DNA of 64,000 nt from Anaeramoeba flamelloides (GCA_027625915.1 JANTQA010000044.1:930001-994000); one strand, 5' to 3'; positions 11,580 through 23,329 are shown, numbered from the stretch's first letter. Notes: generated by a model not told the origin, from the sequence alone. A program made the numbers and translations.

Positions 11580-13594
11580 TTACCTATTCCGTTTTCGACT
11601 TCGTTTACTCTTTTTCTTTTTCTTTTTCCTTTTTATTTGTTTCCACATTTCTTGTATTTCGTTTTGGGTTTTTTCTGCTTTAAAAATGGTATTTTTTGAA
11701 ATATTTGACCAATTATCTTTACCAAACAATTTGACAGCCTTTTTTAATTTTGATATATCATGTTTATTCCACTTACCTTTTTGTGAATTTTTTGATTTTT
11801 TATGATCACTAGAAGATCTTTTTCGATTCCTTCTTCTTTTGCTATTTTTAGAATTTCGTGATTTTTTTTGGCGATTTTTTTTCCGTTTTGAAAGTTTTTT
11901 TTTCTCCTTTTGTTTTATTTCTTCTTCAATTTCTTTAAATGTTTTATATTTTGCAAAATGTGGCATTTCAAAAATGGGAATTTTGCTTGGAATGGAATCT
12001 GTGTCATCAGAATACATGGAATGACTTGCGGATAATGGGATGAACCCAATATTTTGTTCGGTTGTATTTTGATTAACCTTTCTCAAAATATTATTTTGAT
12101 TGCCATAATTTTCCTTATTTTTATCGTATTCTAAATATTCGTCGTATTCGCTACCAATATCAAGATCATTTTCATTTTTATTGCTTTTATCATTCCCTTC
12201 ATTCAATTCCTTCTCGATATTAATATCTAAATAATTGTAATTGTTATTTAAATTATTCTTTTGATCATTAAGATTATTTACATTGAAGATTTCTTGTTGG
12301 TTTAAATTGCTGTAAAATTTTGTTGAGACAAGATTATTTTGTTTTAGTTGACCATCGTTTGCTCTTTTTTTTTTATTGCCAAAAAAATTACTTTCAATAT
12401 TTTTTCTAATCCTCGGATTTTGTTGTGTACTTGACAAATCTGGATCGCCAATAAGAAAATCATTTCCAAGGGATATTCCTTCATTTAAATTTTGGATTGA
12501 ATTATCTTCATTTCGATAGTTGTGTGTATTTTCATGGACATTTCCCTTTTCATTTTCTTGGCCATTTTCTTCATTCCTATTGTTAATATTATTAATATTA
12601 TCATTATTATTATCATTATGAAAATTGTCAATACCTGCTTGGCTTCTTTGAGTTTCAAAATCGGTTAATTGGCTATTTTTTTCAGGGTCAAAACTATAAA
12701 TTAAACTGGATTCTCTATCTTGTTCAGTTCTTATTGATTTTAAATCCCCAATTAGTGGTGTTGTCTTTTTATTTTGAGAATTGTTAAAGATCTTTAGATC
12801 AAGATCCTCATCCCGATTAACACTTTTTTCAATTAGGTTGGGATTTTTTTGATCCGTTAAATTGTGGTTGACAATTGTGTCAAGAAATTCGGTTTTGGTA
12901 AGTTCGTACAGATTTTGTTGTCCTTTGATTAGTGTTATTTGTTTAAATTTTTTTAATTCGTTCAATGAATTTCTTTTAATTTTTAAGAATTTTTCTTTTA
13001 AAGTTTTTTTTTTCTTTTTGGGAAAGGTTTTCTTGTTATTAGGATGTTTTATGAAGGAAGAGACTTCTTTTTTTGATTTTCTGATTAATTTTTCGGTTTG
13101 GTGTTTGTTGGTAACATTTTCTTGAGATGATCTTTCGATTGACAAATCAATTTGCTCGGGTAAGAGTTTGTCATAAACTTTTTTGATTCGCTTTTTTTTG
13201 GCAGACAGTCCTTTTTTTTTCTCAAGTAGAAATTTCAAGAGATACTTTTGAAAAAGAAAGAAAAGATTTGTGTGTGAAAATAAAGAAAAAAAGACAATTA
13301 ATAAACTCGAGAAGAAAAAGTTGTGGAAAGTAAAGATTTTACATATTCGTAAATCAAGATTAATTGTTCAACGTTGTCTAGAAAAGCCAATTGGTTTTTA
13401 ATTTTGTTGAACTTGCTATTTTTTGTCAGCCTTGAGATTTGGAACAGTGCCAGTATTTTTTTGGTTTGGGCTGGTACAAAAAGATTCCGAAACGGATCAT
13501 AAGTGAGCGTCTGTAAAATATGTGTGAGTTCTTGATCCATTTCAAGAACACAACAAAACTCGATTAACATTGATGAATATAAGGGATCATTCAT
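11580..13594 (-). CDS. Asn-rich nuclear protein with C-terminal SANT/Myb (telobox-like) domain
   Basis: The exons are 13594-13343 and 13244-11580, with intron 13342-13245 (GTAAAA...AAAAG), giving 638 residues; a weaker donor at 13306 would add 12. The first 84 residues are compact and look helical. The middle (about residues 150-500) is low-complexity and rich in Asn, Asp and Gln. A basic Lys/Arg/Ser tract precedes one SANT/Myb domain at about 573-628: KGKWNKHDISKLKKAVKLFG, then KDNWSNISKN, then NEIQEMWKQIKRKKKKK. The spacing and the NWxxISKNxxF...W..(M/I)KR pattern resemble the telomere-binding Myb of TRF1/TRF2-type proteins more than generic SANT domains. However, the telobox signature (VDLKDKWR) is not preserved letter for letter. 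DNA binding in the nucleus is the safe inference; a telomere role is only a hypothesis. Gene identity at family level is good, function uncertain. Confidence 0.75.
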
Positions 13595-14873
13595 TGGGTT
13601 TGAAAGGAAGAAAATGGAAAAAAATGAAACTAAATTATTAAAGGGTGGCTATTTAAAAAAACAATAGTGGGCTCATTAAATGAGTTACTTAATAGTAAGA
13701 CAAGAAACTATTTCCAAAATTCGAAGAATTTGGTTTTTATAAAAGGTTTTTGAAATGTTTAATTATTTTTTTTGACTGAGAATTGACTTTTATCTGATTT
13801 TCCCTGTTAAGTACTGTTTTCTAATTATCCTAATTTTAGTACCTGGTTAGATTACTCGGTTAATAACATCAAATTTATAGACTTTGAAGAATTTTAAGTT
13901 TATCACTCTTGTTAAAATTTAAGTTTTTCGAAAAGTGTTCACAAAGGAAAAATTTGAAAATAAAATTGAAAAATATATATTCTTACTCGGGTGATTAGTT
14001 ATAATAATTTAAATTACATTTTGGATAACAAAAACAGGTTGTGAATTATTTAAAGTTTTATTACATAATTCTAGAATATCTTTAAGTCAAAATTTAATAT
14101 TGTTAAAGTAATTTTCGAAAAATGATAACGGGATTTTTGAGTAAAATTGATAAAGTTGTTGGAATTATATTGTAATGATTTTAAATATCCTTCTTAAAAC
14201 AACAGATATAGAAACCAAAGTATTTGAATAAAACAATTTAATATTTACCCAAAAGAACTTGCTCAGAAAAATAAGTAAAAATCTCTTATTAATACTGATA
14301 AATTCTAATTTATTTTATTAAAGTTTTAGTTCAATTTCCATTTTTGAATCTCAATTAACTCAACACATAAAACATCTCAAGAGAAAGAATCTTATGAAAG
14401 TCAAACCAATTTTACAAAGTTCCTTCACATTTAAAGTTATATAATGGGTTAATTCAAAGCTTGTGTAAACATATGTGTATAAACGAAAATGAAGTGATAA
14501 ATTTTCAGATCTTTCTTTGAATTTATCAGTATTTATTCGACTAAATAGAGTTTATATTGTAATAGTTATGAAAATAGTTTTGGTAAAGTACAAAGTTGTT
14601 GGAATTACCTAATGTAAAATTATTATTTAATTAATCTCTTTTCATAAAAAAATGGAAATAAAAATTGATCTAATTGAAAAAATTCTGGTAGGGTTTTATT
14701 CTGAGATAATATTGTTTTTTATTGATTCCAATAGATTAAAGAAGAAAAATAAATATACGAACAATAACAAAATTTAATAGAATATCATATTTTTGTTAAA
14801 GAATGTTTTCTGAATAAGAAATTTTTTTTTTCAGGTTTTCTAAAATCAATAAAATACTGAACAAATAAATACC

Positions 14874-15615
14874 TGAAGGGTTGAGTAATTACGGTTAAAG
14901 ATAATTTTGTGAAAAGGGTAAAATTATTTTGTAATTTTAAGGAGTGCTAATATCAATCGAAAAATAACCAATGAGTAAAGCTCGATCAATCTCAAAAGAT
15001 CAACAATTAAAAAAGAGTACATTTTTAGAAAAAAGCACCTAAGACACACCTAGTTTCCAATTTGAATGGTTGTTGTTTATCATTTTGAAAACAACTATGT
15101 ATTGATTTTGAAGTGTCTCTCTTTGTGACTTTTTGAGATCTCGAAAAATTTTTTATTTCATTTTTTACTTTCTTGAATGAGTTATTATATTCTAAAGAAT
15201 GTTACAAATCCGCACTTTGTCAAATATAGAGAGTTATAATATAAACACCATTAGATATAATTGAATTAAATCGATTGTATAATTAAAGGAAATAATTAGT
15301 TTTAAATTGAAACAATTTAGGCATTTGGAAATTCAAAGAAAAGAATCAAGTAATTTTTTTTGAAAATTTGATTTTTTGGAATTGAGAATGCTTATTCAAC
15401 TTTTTTTTTGATATTTAAATTTATACTAGTGAGATCCTCTCAAATTTTTTTTTTTGTGAATTGAATTTTATACCAATGAGATTTCTTTCAAAATTTTTTA
15501 TTTTTTGTTATTTGAATTTTTTCAATCAATGAAGGGCAATTTCATAATATCCTTTTTGGTTTTAAGCCACCCCTTTGGTATGGAGCAAATCGACAGTAAA
15601 TGACTAGATCATTAA
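14874..15615 (+). mobile_element. R6 TTAA-type element, copy 1 (about 742 bp)
   Basis: It matches the copy at 62083-62766 from end to end, with landmarks GGGTTGAGTAATTACGG, ACATTTTTAGAAAAAAGCAC, TGAAGTGTCTCTCTTTGTGA, GAGATCCTCTCAAATTTTT and AGTAAATGACTAGATCATTA. The right edge has TTAA; the left edge has diverged to TGAA. The internal hairpin arms at about 15028-15050 and 15107-15137 are decayed compared with the 62083 copy. Confidence 0.65.
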
Positions 15616-17844
15616 AAGAAAAAAAACCTAGGCTTATTTTTTGAATTCGTTAAATAATATATATATAAGATTTTTGGGGTTGTAATTATTTCTGTTTCAT
15701 ATCAAAAAAAAAAATATTTTGAAATTAAGATCATTTTTATTTTATCAAAAAAATGGTATGAAATAGAAAATATACTCTTTTTCAGTCAGAGGGGTCCAGT
15801 TTTATTAAAGAGGTATAAGATATTCCATGGTTTTAATTCATTATTCTTCTTTAAATAAAATTTCATTTTTTAGAACAAAATCATTTTTTCTCATTTTGTA
15901 ATTTTTTTTTATTTTTGCTTGCTTTTTTTTTCTTTTTTTCTTGGTTATTTTTTTTATCTATTGAATTTGAAAAAAAAATTTTTGAAACTCCAAATTAAGA
16001 TTAAAAAGGTGAAGTTTTTGTGTTATGTTAAAATTAATACATTTAAAAGTGAATACTCTTATTGTCAAGAATTTTAATTTGCTAAAGAAATTGGGAATTT
16101 TTTACCATACTTTCCAATGAAAAGGAGACCAAAAAAATTTTTTATATATTTTTATTTTGAAATTTAATGTTTGTTCAGGCCTTTTTTTGATGATTGTCGA
16201 CTTTAATACGAAGTTTAATATTTCTCATATTTCTAAATAAAACAAGTTTGGTTGATTCTTAAAAAAGGTGAATTTTTTATTTTTGGTTGGTAACCTTTGA
16301 GTTGAATGGAGTTTACTTTAAAAATTACAAGATATTTTTTTTTTTTGTTGAAATATGATTTTTTTTTATTCTGAAATTGTTTTTAATAAAATTTTTATGG
16401 GTTATTTATTTTTTAGATTTTATTTGATATTTTTCTTTAATAAAAGAGATATTCTGTTCTTTATATTTTTAAATATAATTTTTTACAAATTTGTTATTTT
16501 TTTTTTGAAAATTAGAACCTCAATTATTAATATTAAACTTTAATAGTTTAGAAAAGATGAAATTAAGTAAAAAGGGGAAAAAAAAATAAAAATAAAAAAT
16601 GGATTTTAAGAAATATGGTATTTGTTTTGAAAAAGAGAGTATATTCTAATATATACATATATGATAATTTGATTATATCGATATATACCAAGTCCTATTT
16701 TCTAAAAAAATCTGAAAAAATGATATGTATTAACAAATTGTGATTATATAATAATAGACTTACAAAAAGAGAGAATAAAAAACATTTTTTTTACTCTTTT
16801 TTTACTAATTTAAATTAAAAAAAACTAGTTTTTGATTTTTTAATCTTTAATTTAAAAATTAACATATAATAACACTGTGTTACATAAAAAGAAAATTGAT
16901 TATTTTTTGAATATGTATTTTTCTTTACTTTCAATTGATTTTAATTTAAATAAGACAAATTCAAGAAAAAATGGATCTCATTTTAGTTGTTTTTGTAGTT
17001 GTAAAATATCAGACAAAGAGTTTAAGATACCGAACTTGTGTGATAGATCTTCAAATTCATGAATATTTTTTTACTAAAAAAAAAATATAAAAAATTTACA
17101 ATTGCTAAAATAATTTGTACATAAGTTGTAAAACCTATTTTTTTACTAGAAATCCAAGAATCAAACCATTAGCCTAACTGGCAAAACGTGATAATTAAAT
17201 GTTGATTTCTTAAAGTTTAACCACAAAAAAAAATTCTTAAAATGAAGGAACTAATATAGAACTTTTCTCAAAAAGTAGAGATAATTGTTAAGAATTTTTA
17301 TCACCCAAAGACCCAATAAATTACCAAAAAATTGACAAAATTTAAAAAAAAATTAAAAAATTCCATTACTGATTTAAAATATTCTCAAAATATCAAGTGG
17401 TTTACCTTCAGAATATATTTTATTTTAGATATACTATTGGTTAGTTAACTCGATTTTGTATCAGAACAAGAAGAAAGAAAAGTCTGGATTTTATTTGAGA
17501 TGGCGGTTTTATTCCAGAAATACAGGTAGTTTGACACACTGTAATCCTCTAAATACAAGAAATGTGTATATACAAAATAATACATTTTTTGTTTTTAGAC
17601 TGGATGTTTTTACATCATTTTTAAATCAACTTTTTGTGAAAATCTCTTGGTCCGACTCACAAAATTTTATTTTTTTTCTTTCAATTTATCTAAAATATTC
17701 ATCAATCGTTTCAAATAAAAAAAATGAAATTTCCATTCCTAAAATTAGTAGAGTTGTACTTTCACTTTGAATTTAATCTTGACTTTTTTTCCAGAATTTT
17801 TTTTTGATTTAAATACAACAATTAATGTTAAAACGTGAGTTAAA

Positions 17845-17930
17845 TGACCATTTTTATGAGAACAAGCGCGATTCGAAATCGGCATCTGATCGCGAAAATG
17901 GACATTCTAATCCCTCCCCCCCCTTTTTTT
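17845..17930. other. Short imperfect palindrome next to a C-run
   Basis: AATGACCATTTTTATGAG and, on the other strand, AATGTCCATTTTCGCG flank a GC-richer centre containing GCGCGATTCGAAATCGG. It is followed directly by a C-run and T-run. It does not fold as a tRNA (see rejected items). It may be the end of an unrecognised element. Confidence 0.3.
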
Positions 17931-18468
17931 TTTAGAACTACGGATCTTTAATGATTTAATGAATTCTGGTATTAGTGTTTGAATTTTTAGGAAAGCTGAA
18001 TGAAAATTTTATTCCTTTTATTTTGCAATTAAGAGCAATAAAAAAATATTGGGGAAATTGAAATCAAAATTTTCATTTATTAATTGGTAAATGAGAGTAT
18101 GAACAAAAAAAAAAAAAAACAAATTCATAAGAAATAAGAAATAGTGTTTTCAGTCAGGAAGAGTTATGCTGTTTTGATTGTTTTTATTTTTTTTAAAAAA
18201 AAAAAAGAAAAATCAAAATTTTCATTTTATCTTGTCTGACCAAAATAATAATTAAAAAAATAATAAAAAAAATAATTTAGTAGAGTTATTCTAATTTTAA
18301 GGAAACTTTTATGTTTCTAAAAGAAGTCTTAAAATCGTTTTATTTGTATGTAAACTATTTCTCAAATTCGTTTAGAAAGATAAAGCTTGCTTCTTTTTTA
18401 AAACAACCAGAATATTTTAATTTTAATTTGTTTTTTTTTTTTATTTTATTTTATTGGTTTGATGTGAC

Positions 18469-19476
18469 TTAAAGGATGATACAACAACCTCCTTTTGAGT
18501 CTGTGTCTTTGTCTTTTTCATCTTGTTTGTTGTCTTCAGGGTTTTGTTGGCTTTGTTGTGCTTTTAAGTTTCTGACTTCCCTGACGAGAGATTCAAAGCA
18601 TTCTGTTACGTTGCTGCCATTCTTTGCAGAGGTTTCGTAATACTGGCTATTATACTTTTTGGCCAAGGTTTCTCCTTCCTCTCTTGAAACAAGCCTTTCT
18701 TCATCAAGATCTGCCTTATTTGCAACAGTGACAACCGGTACTGCTTGGAAGTTTTTTGCCCTTCGAATGGCTTCATGTAGGTTTCTGGCCTCTGTGTAAC
18801 TTGCTCTTGAAATGATTGAAAAGACTAAAAGAAATGCCTCTCCAATTCTGATATACTTGTCTCTTACAGATCTATATTCTTCCTGTCCTGCCGTGTCAAT
18901 AATTTCAAGCATGCATGGCTTTTCATCAATTGTGATCTTTTTTTTATAACTTTCCTCTTTTTGGTTTTTGAGTTGTAATTTTTGTTTTTTTTGTTTTTTT
19001 TTGTTTTTTTTGTTTTTTTTGTTTTTTTGTTTTTGTTTTTTTGCAAATTTGTTTTGGATTTAATTGTTGTGTTCGTTTTTGCAAATTTGTTGTTGTAAAA
19101 GAAAAGATAAAAAAATTTTATTTTTTTGTGCAAATGAAAAAGGAAGAAAAAAAAAAAAAAAAAAAGAATGAATGATTTAAGTAAAAAAAAAAATGATTTT
19201 ATTTAGAAAACAAAAAGAATAAAATTACCAATAGTGGGATCGTAATCTTGAATAAACCTCCCTTGCAGAAATCTGACTGTAAGACATGATTTTCCAACTG
19301 TAAGTATACAAAAATAAAAATTGTTTACAAAAAAAAAAAAAAAAAATCAAAAAACAAAATAAATTTGGAGATTTACAAAAAAGAAAAAGAATTTGAAAAA
19401 TGGGGAAACAATTACCTGAACCACCTCCAATAATAACAATTTTGTAGGTTTCAACTTCTGATGTTACTTCAGTCAT
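18469..19476 (-). CDS. Ras-family small GTPase
   Basis: A membrane-anchored signalling GTPase of 205 residues. The exons are 19476-19416, 19297-19229 and 18956-18469, with introns 19415-19298 (GTAATT...TTACAG) and 19228-18957 (GTAATT...AAAAAG). The G motifs are all present: P-loop GGGSVGKS (17-24), switch I YDPTIEES (39-46), DTAGQEE (64-70, catalytic Gln kept), NKAD and ETSAK. The C-terminus is GGCCIIL, a CAAX box with final Leu, which in this family favours geranylgeranyl rather than farnesyl addition; the neighbouring Cys could be palmitoylated. Intron 1 interrupts the P-loop between Ser20 and Val21. The sequence is Ras-like (Ras/Rap group) rather than Rho, Rab or Arf, but I cannot assign an orthologue. 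Intron 2 contains a run of A6C-type repeats. Confidence 0.93.
18987..19041. repeat. (TTTTTTG)n-like repeat in Ras intron 2
   Basis: About eight runs of 5-8 T, each separated by a single G, lie inside intron 2 of the Ras gene. It reads as C(A)n on the sense strand, just upstream of the acceptor. Confidence 0.8.
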
Positions 19477-20854
19477 TTTCTATTTTTTATTTGTTGAAAA
19501 CAATAAAATCTCTAAAAATTAGCTTGTTTAGAAAAAAATGAAAACAAAACCCAAACAATCACTTTTAGATCAAATTATTATTGTGTTTGTACCATTTCTG
19601 AATCTTTTGTCTTTATACGTTCAAAATTTAAGTCATTTTAAAAGTCAAGTATATCAAATTGTCTAGAAAATTTAGAATTCTCTCAAGTTTATATTCATAC
19701 TATTTCAGCAATAAGGTTTTCAAAACAAGGAATGGGTTACCAAAAAAGAGGAGAGTACATTATTTTTGCCAAATTATCATGAATGATAGTTTTCGAAATA
19801 AAGGTTTTAATTTTTGTCAAACCATAAGAGTTTTTAAAGTAAGAACTTTTTACAGGATTTACAGAGTTTTCTATTTAAATACTTTTACAAGAAAAAAATT
19901 AATTCAAGAAATAGAAAGGAAAAAAATAGTCTTTTTGTCCCTTATTACAAACACTAAGAACCACCAATTTACAAGTTAATTGATTTGAAAATGATTTAAC
20001 GAGTTATGAATCTTCAAAAATAAGTCTAACCATCAACCTAATTAATTTTTAACATAATTTACAATTAATTTTAGTAAAAAAGCAAATATAAACATTTTGA
20101 CAAGTTAATTTGATAAAAAATTTTTTTTTATGCGAATTTTTCTTCACATTTTTTTCATAGTTAGATATAAGAGAAAACTTTTTTTTAAAACACAATTAGA
20201 GAACACAAAACTTGAAAAAGGACAAAAAACATAAAGAACGATTCTAAATTTCAAATAGATTTCTCAAATTAAAAAGACCCTTTAAAAAGGTCTTATCAGC
20301 AAAAATTAATTATTAAAAACTTTTTTTCTTGTAAGTCAAAAAATAAAATGATAAACTATCACATTATCTCCTTTTTTTTTAATTGTTTAATTGTTTCTAA
20401 AATTTTACAAAACTTTGTTTCCGTCAAAGTGTACCATCAAAAAATTACAAAACTCAATTATTTTTTGTAAATGATCATATCAAAATAAATAATAGTCAGA
20501 ATAACTCTTCTATAGTAATAGCTGAGATCTGTATAAAGTGAATAAATCTAATCAATCAATATATTTTCTTAAAAATTGAAAAACAAAAATTCTATTTGAT
20601 CATTGAAATTTGAGAAACATAACGAGGTTAATTTTGATCTTACATCAAAGATCAAAGAAAATTATAAAGAAAACAATATCATTTTATCAACAACCATATT
20701 CACTTTTTTAATAACATTTTAATTACAATTAATTGTATTGGGTATCCTAACAATAAAAAAAAAAAAATTGCAAGATAAAGAAAGTATTAACTAAAAAGTA
20801 AAAAAAAAGAAATGTTCAAAAGAATTAAACAATTTCAATTTTGAAAATTTCCAA
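19477..20854. other. Spacer upstream of the Ras gene
   Basis: There is no recognised gene. A 106-codon frame at 19659-19979 begins with TTG, is rich in Phe, Lys and Arg and shows no domain. In DNA this AT-rich, a frame of that length is uncommon but not decisive. Confidence 0.4.
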
Positions 20855-21839
20855 CTATAAAATTTTCTTCTTATATCCTTCAACCCTTTGAACACCCGTA
20901 ATCCATTCGCTAGGTCCAATTAAGCTCCCTTGATTGAAAAATATTTTACTATTGTCAAGATTCTTATAAATAGGATTGTATTTATAATTTTTTGAAGAGA
21001 AATTATGAAGATATAAACTAACAATTCACAAATATATTTACACACATGTACATCTTCATACTTAAATACTTACACACATAGACACACATTATATATATAT
21101 ATCTAAGTACTGGTATTTGAATTATAAATTTGAAAATATTTTCACTTCTTTTTCAATATTTTTCTTTTATAAATACAGTCAGTTTCACTTTTAAGGCACA
21201 AACTTTCAACGAAATTTAAGGTACAAAAAAATCTCAAATTAAGGCACCAAATTTGGAATTTTTTTTTTTACAATTTATTTTACTAGAATTTGAATTTGTG
21301 CTTTAATTTGAGATTTTTTTTGTGCCTTAAATTTTGATGAAAGTTTGTGCCTTAAAAGTGAAGCTGACTGTAGAAATTTCCAAAGAAGTTTGTTGTAATT
21401 TTTGGCCTCGACCCCCATTTGAAAGAGGAAATCTGGAAAATGAAGTTATTTTTTTTTACTATTTATAATTCAAATAGCAGAATAGATAGATAGATAGACA
21501 GAGATATAGATAGAAAAAACATTTTTCAAATATTTTGATTTCTTTGTAAATTTATTGGGAGTGGTTTTGTGTACCTGAATCTTATATTCTTATCATAAAA
21601 AAAAATTTCAATATTAAGATCGATTTCATTTTTTCTCAATATATATATATATATATGCTTTTTTTTCAGAAATCCAAGTTGGAAAATCAAAAATGGATCT
21701 TCTGAAATATAAATAAAGAGAGAGAAAAAAAAATAGAAACAATGTAATGCTTTTCAGAGTGTATATATTTATTAGTAATTTTTTTTTTCTTGTTCCACCC
21801 CTTTTCAGGGAAAGGACATAAAAATAAGGCAGTGATGTT
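20855..21839 (-). CDS. Unrecognised protein, 3'-terminal exons (partial)
   Basis: The last exon, 21017-20855, is a clean 53-codon frame ending in TAG with unusually GC-rich codons for the area. It encodes LYLHNFSSKNYKYNP...GSLIGPSEWITGVQRVEGY. Upstream, 21701-21575 follows a strong acceptor (TATTTCAG) and ends at CAG/GTACAC; its frame NEIDLNIEIFFYDKNIRF joins the last exon in phase 2. A further segment, 21839-21799, reads KNITALFLCPFPEKG and joins 21701 in phase 2 to give SIFDFPTWISEKK. The two frames within 21701-21575 differ by one base across an A-run followed by an AT repeat. Either there is a frame disruption in that repeat, or my first junction is wrong. No start exon was found. I do not recognise the family. 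The 557 bp intron 21574-21018 carries nested MITEs. Confidence 0.45.
21108..21482. mobile_element. R3 MITE, copy 1, split by an R2 insertion
   Basis: The left end is TACTGGTATTTGAATTATAA, and the right end reads back as its inverse (TTTATAATTCAAATAGCAG). Removing the R2 element at 21174-21372 leaves about 176 bp, matching the 163 bp copy at 24872-25034. It lies in the last intron of the unrecognised minus-strand gene. Confidence 0.7.
21174..21372. mobile_element. R2 palindromic MITE, copy 1 (199 bp), nested in R3
   Basis: Nearly the whole element is one inverted repeat. The left arm is TACAGTCAGTTTCACTTTTA then AGGCACAAACTTTCAACG. The right arm, on the other strand, is TACAGTCAGCTTCACTTTTA then AGGCACAAACTTTCATC. 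TA lies at both edges, and the CAGTCAG terminus is typical of Tc1-like elements. It inserted into R3 and is therefore younger. Confidence 0.8.
21480..21512. repeat. GATA tetranucleotide microsatellite
   Basis: An imperfect GATA/GACA tract adjoining the right end of the R3 copy. Confidence 0.75.
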
Positions 21840-21891
21840 CTTTTCAATAATTGTTATTTACATTTTTTCTAGGCAATTATTTTATTTTTTT

Positions 21892-22292
21892 TACAGTCTT
21901 TCCAAAGTTACCATGAAATTTTTTCGATATCAAAGTTTGTGTTAATATAGATTTTTAAAAACTTGAATATAATTAATAAAAAAGCCCATATTGAAAAAAA
22001 AATCCCATATAATCCAATATTCAAGAATTTTTTTTTGATATTCAAAAAATAAAATTTAAGAGTCCGAAATGACTCTAAAGTTTGAAAATTCATTAAGAAA
22101 CCACATATAATTTACTTAAAAAAATGTATTGTTTTTTAATCAGAACAGAAGATTAGTTTTCATATTAACACATTTATGTAAAAATATTTTCAATATAAGC
22201 TTACTTATTCTCTATATTCAAGTTTTTAAAAATCTATATCAACACAAACCTTGATATTGAAAATATTTCATTTTAGCCTTGGAACAGTTGTA
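21892..22292. mobile_element. R11 foldback element, about 401 bp
   Basis: The left end is TACAGTCTTTCCAAAGTTAC then CATGAAAT. The right end, on the other strand, is TACAACTGTTCCAAGGCTAA then AATGAAAT. The arms stay paired for about 85 bp through GTGTTAATATAGATTTTTAA and AAACTTGAATATA. TA lies at both edges. The terminal sequence is shared with the element at 22388-22830, so both belong to one superfamily. Confidence 0.7.
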
Positions 22293-22387
22293 TAATATTT
22301 AAATGAAAAGACTAATAAATAGCTTATAATAATAAGTAAAGTAAATTCTTATTATTGCTAATGGAGATAGTAAATTCAACAAAAATA

Positions 22388-22830
22388 TAAAGTATTTCCA
22401 AGTCTACCATAAAAATTTAAATAAAACACAATTGAGTTTTCTATTCTTATTTTTTATTTTCAAAAAATTCGGAAATAAGAGTTATTATTCCAAATCAATA
22501 ATAATAAATGAGCTATTATTCAAGTTTTTGGATCTTTTAAAAAAATATTTTAAAGATTCTTGAAGCACTTAAAAATATTGTGCATAAAAAGTAAATTTTT
22601 AAGGATCAGTCAATATTGATATTTTTTGAGCTGTTTTGTAATGATAATTTTTAAGTTTCAAGGGATCTTGATTTTTTTTTTAATTTTCCTAAATTTGAAT
22701 AATAGCTCATTTATTGAAAATTTGTTTGGAATAATAACTCTTTTTTCCGAATTTTTTGAAAATGAAAAACAAGAAGAGAAAAATCAAATATGTTTTATTA
22801 AAATTTTATAGTAGTCTTGGAACGGCTGTA
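22388..22830. mobile_element. R10 foldback element, about 443 bp
   Basis: Inverted arms of about 170 bp each. Both contain TCAAAAAATTCGGAAA, AAGAGTTATTATTCCAAA and AAATGAGCTATTATTCAA. The right terminus, on the other strand, is TACAGCCGTTCCAAGACTAC, close to the R11 terminus. No coding capacity; the 61-codon frame at 22626 lies inside the right arm. Confidence 0.7.
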
Positions 22831-23129
22831 CCATATTTTAAAGAACTATATATTTATTCTGAGTTTTTTATAAGAGATGTATGTTTGAAAGAACTATATT
22901 TTATATGATAGATTCTCTTTCAAAAATAAAAATAATTTTTTTTATCTGTGTAAAAAGATCAGTGAAAGAAAAAACATGAAATTAAACAAATAACAAAAAA
23001 AAGTATAAACTTGTACTATAATTTTATTTCCATCTCAAGCACCAAATGGGTTATTATTGGTTTCTTTTGAAGCTAATTTTTTTGAAAATTTTAGAAATAA
23101 ACCAAAAATAATAACAACTTATTTATACA

Positions 23130-23329
23130 CACACTTGGTTCTGCCATTAAGACACAAACTTTCAACAAAAATTAAAATACAAAAAAAATTCCCAAATTAA
23201 GGTCCAAATTCAGATTCTAGTAAAATAATTAGTAAAAAAAAATTTCAAAAAATGTGCTTTAATTTGAGATTTTTTTGTACTTTAAATTTTACTTGAAAGT
23301 TTGTGTTTTAAAAGTGTAACTAACTCTAA
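23130..23329. mobile_element. R2 palindromic MITE, copy 2 (diverged)
   Basis: It shares ATTAAGACACAAACTTTCAA on the left and TTTAATTTGAGATTTTTTTG with AAAGTTTGTGTTTTAAAAGT on the right with the other R2 copies. The outermost CAGTCAG has decayed, so the edges are approximate. Confidence 0.65.

Larger units (their letters stand above)
13595..18468. other. Gene-free stretch
   Basis: It holds one R6 TTAA-flanked element (14874-15615) and, at 18000-18080, sequence resembling R4 ends. A 104-codon frame at 17456-17770 has no ATG and no recognisable domain, and I do not call it. The rest is AT-rich spacer with frequent T and A runs. Confidence 0.5.

Noticed and set aside
17456-17770. 104-codon frame
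   Set aside because: It starts with TTG and has no recognisable domain or supporting splice sites. Its length is only marginally unusual for this base composition.
17860-17905. tRNA-like segment with TTCGAAAT
   Set aside because: The flanking bases do not form a T-arm or acceptor stem on either strand, and there is no A box.
19659-19979. 106-codon frame
   Set aside because: It starts with TTG and is rich in Phe, Arg and Lys without domain similarity. I cannot support it as a gene.
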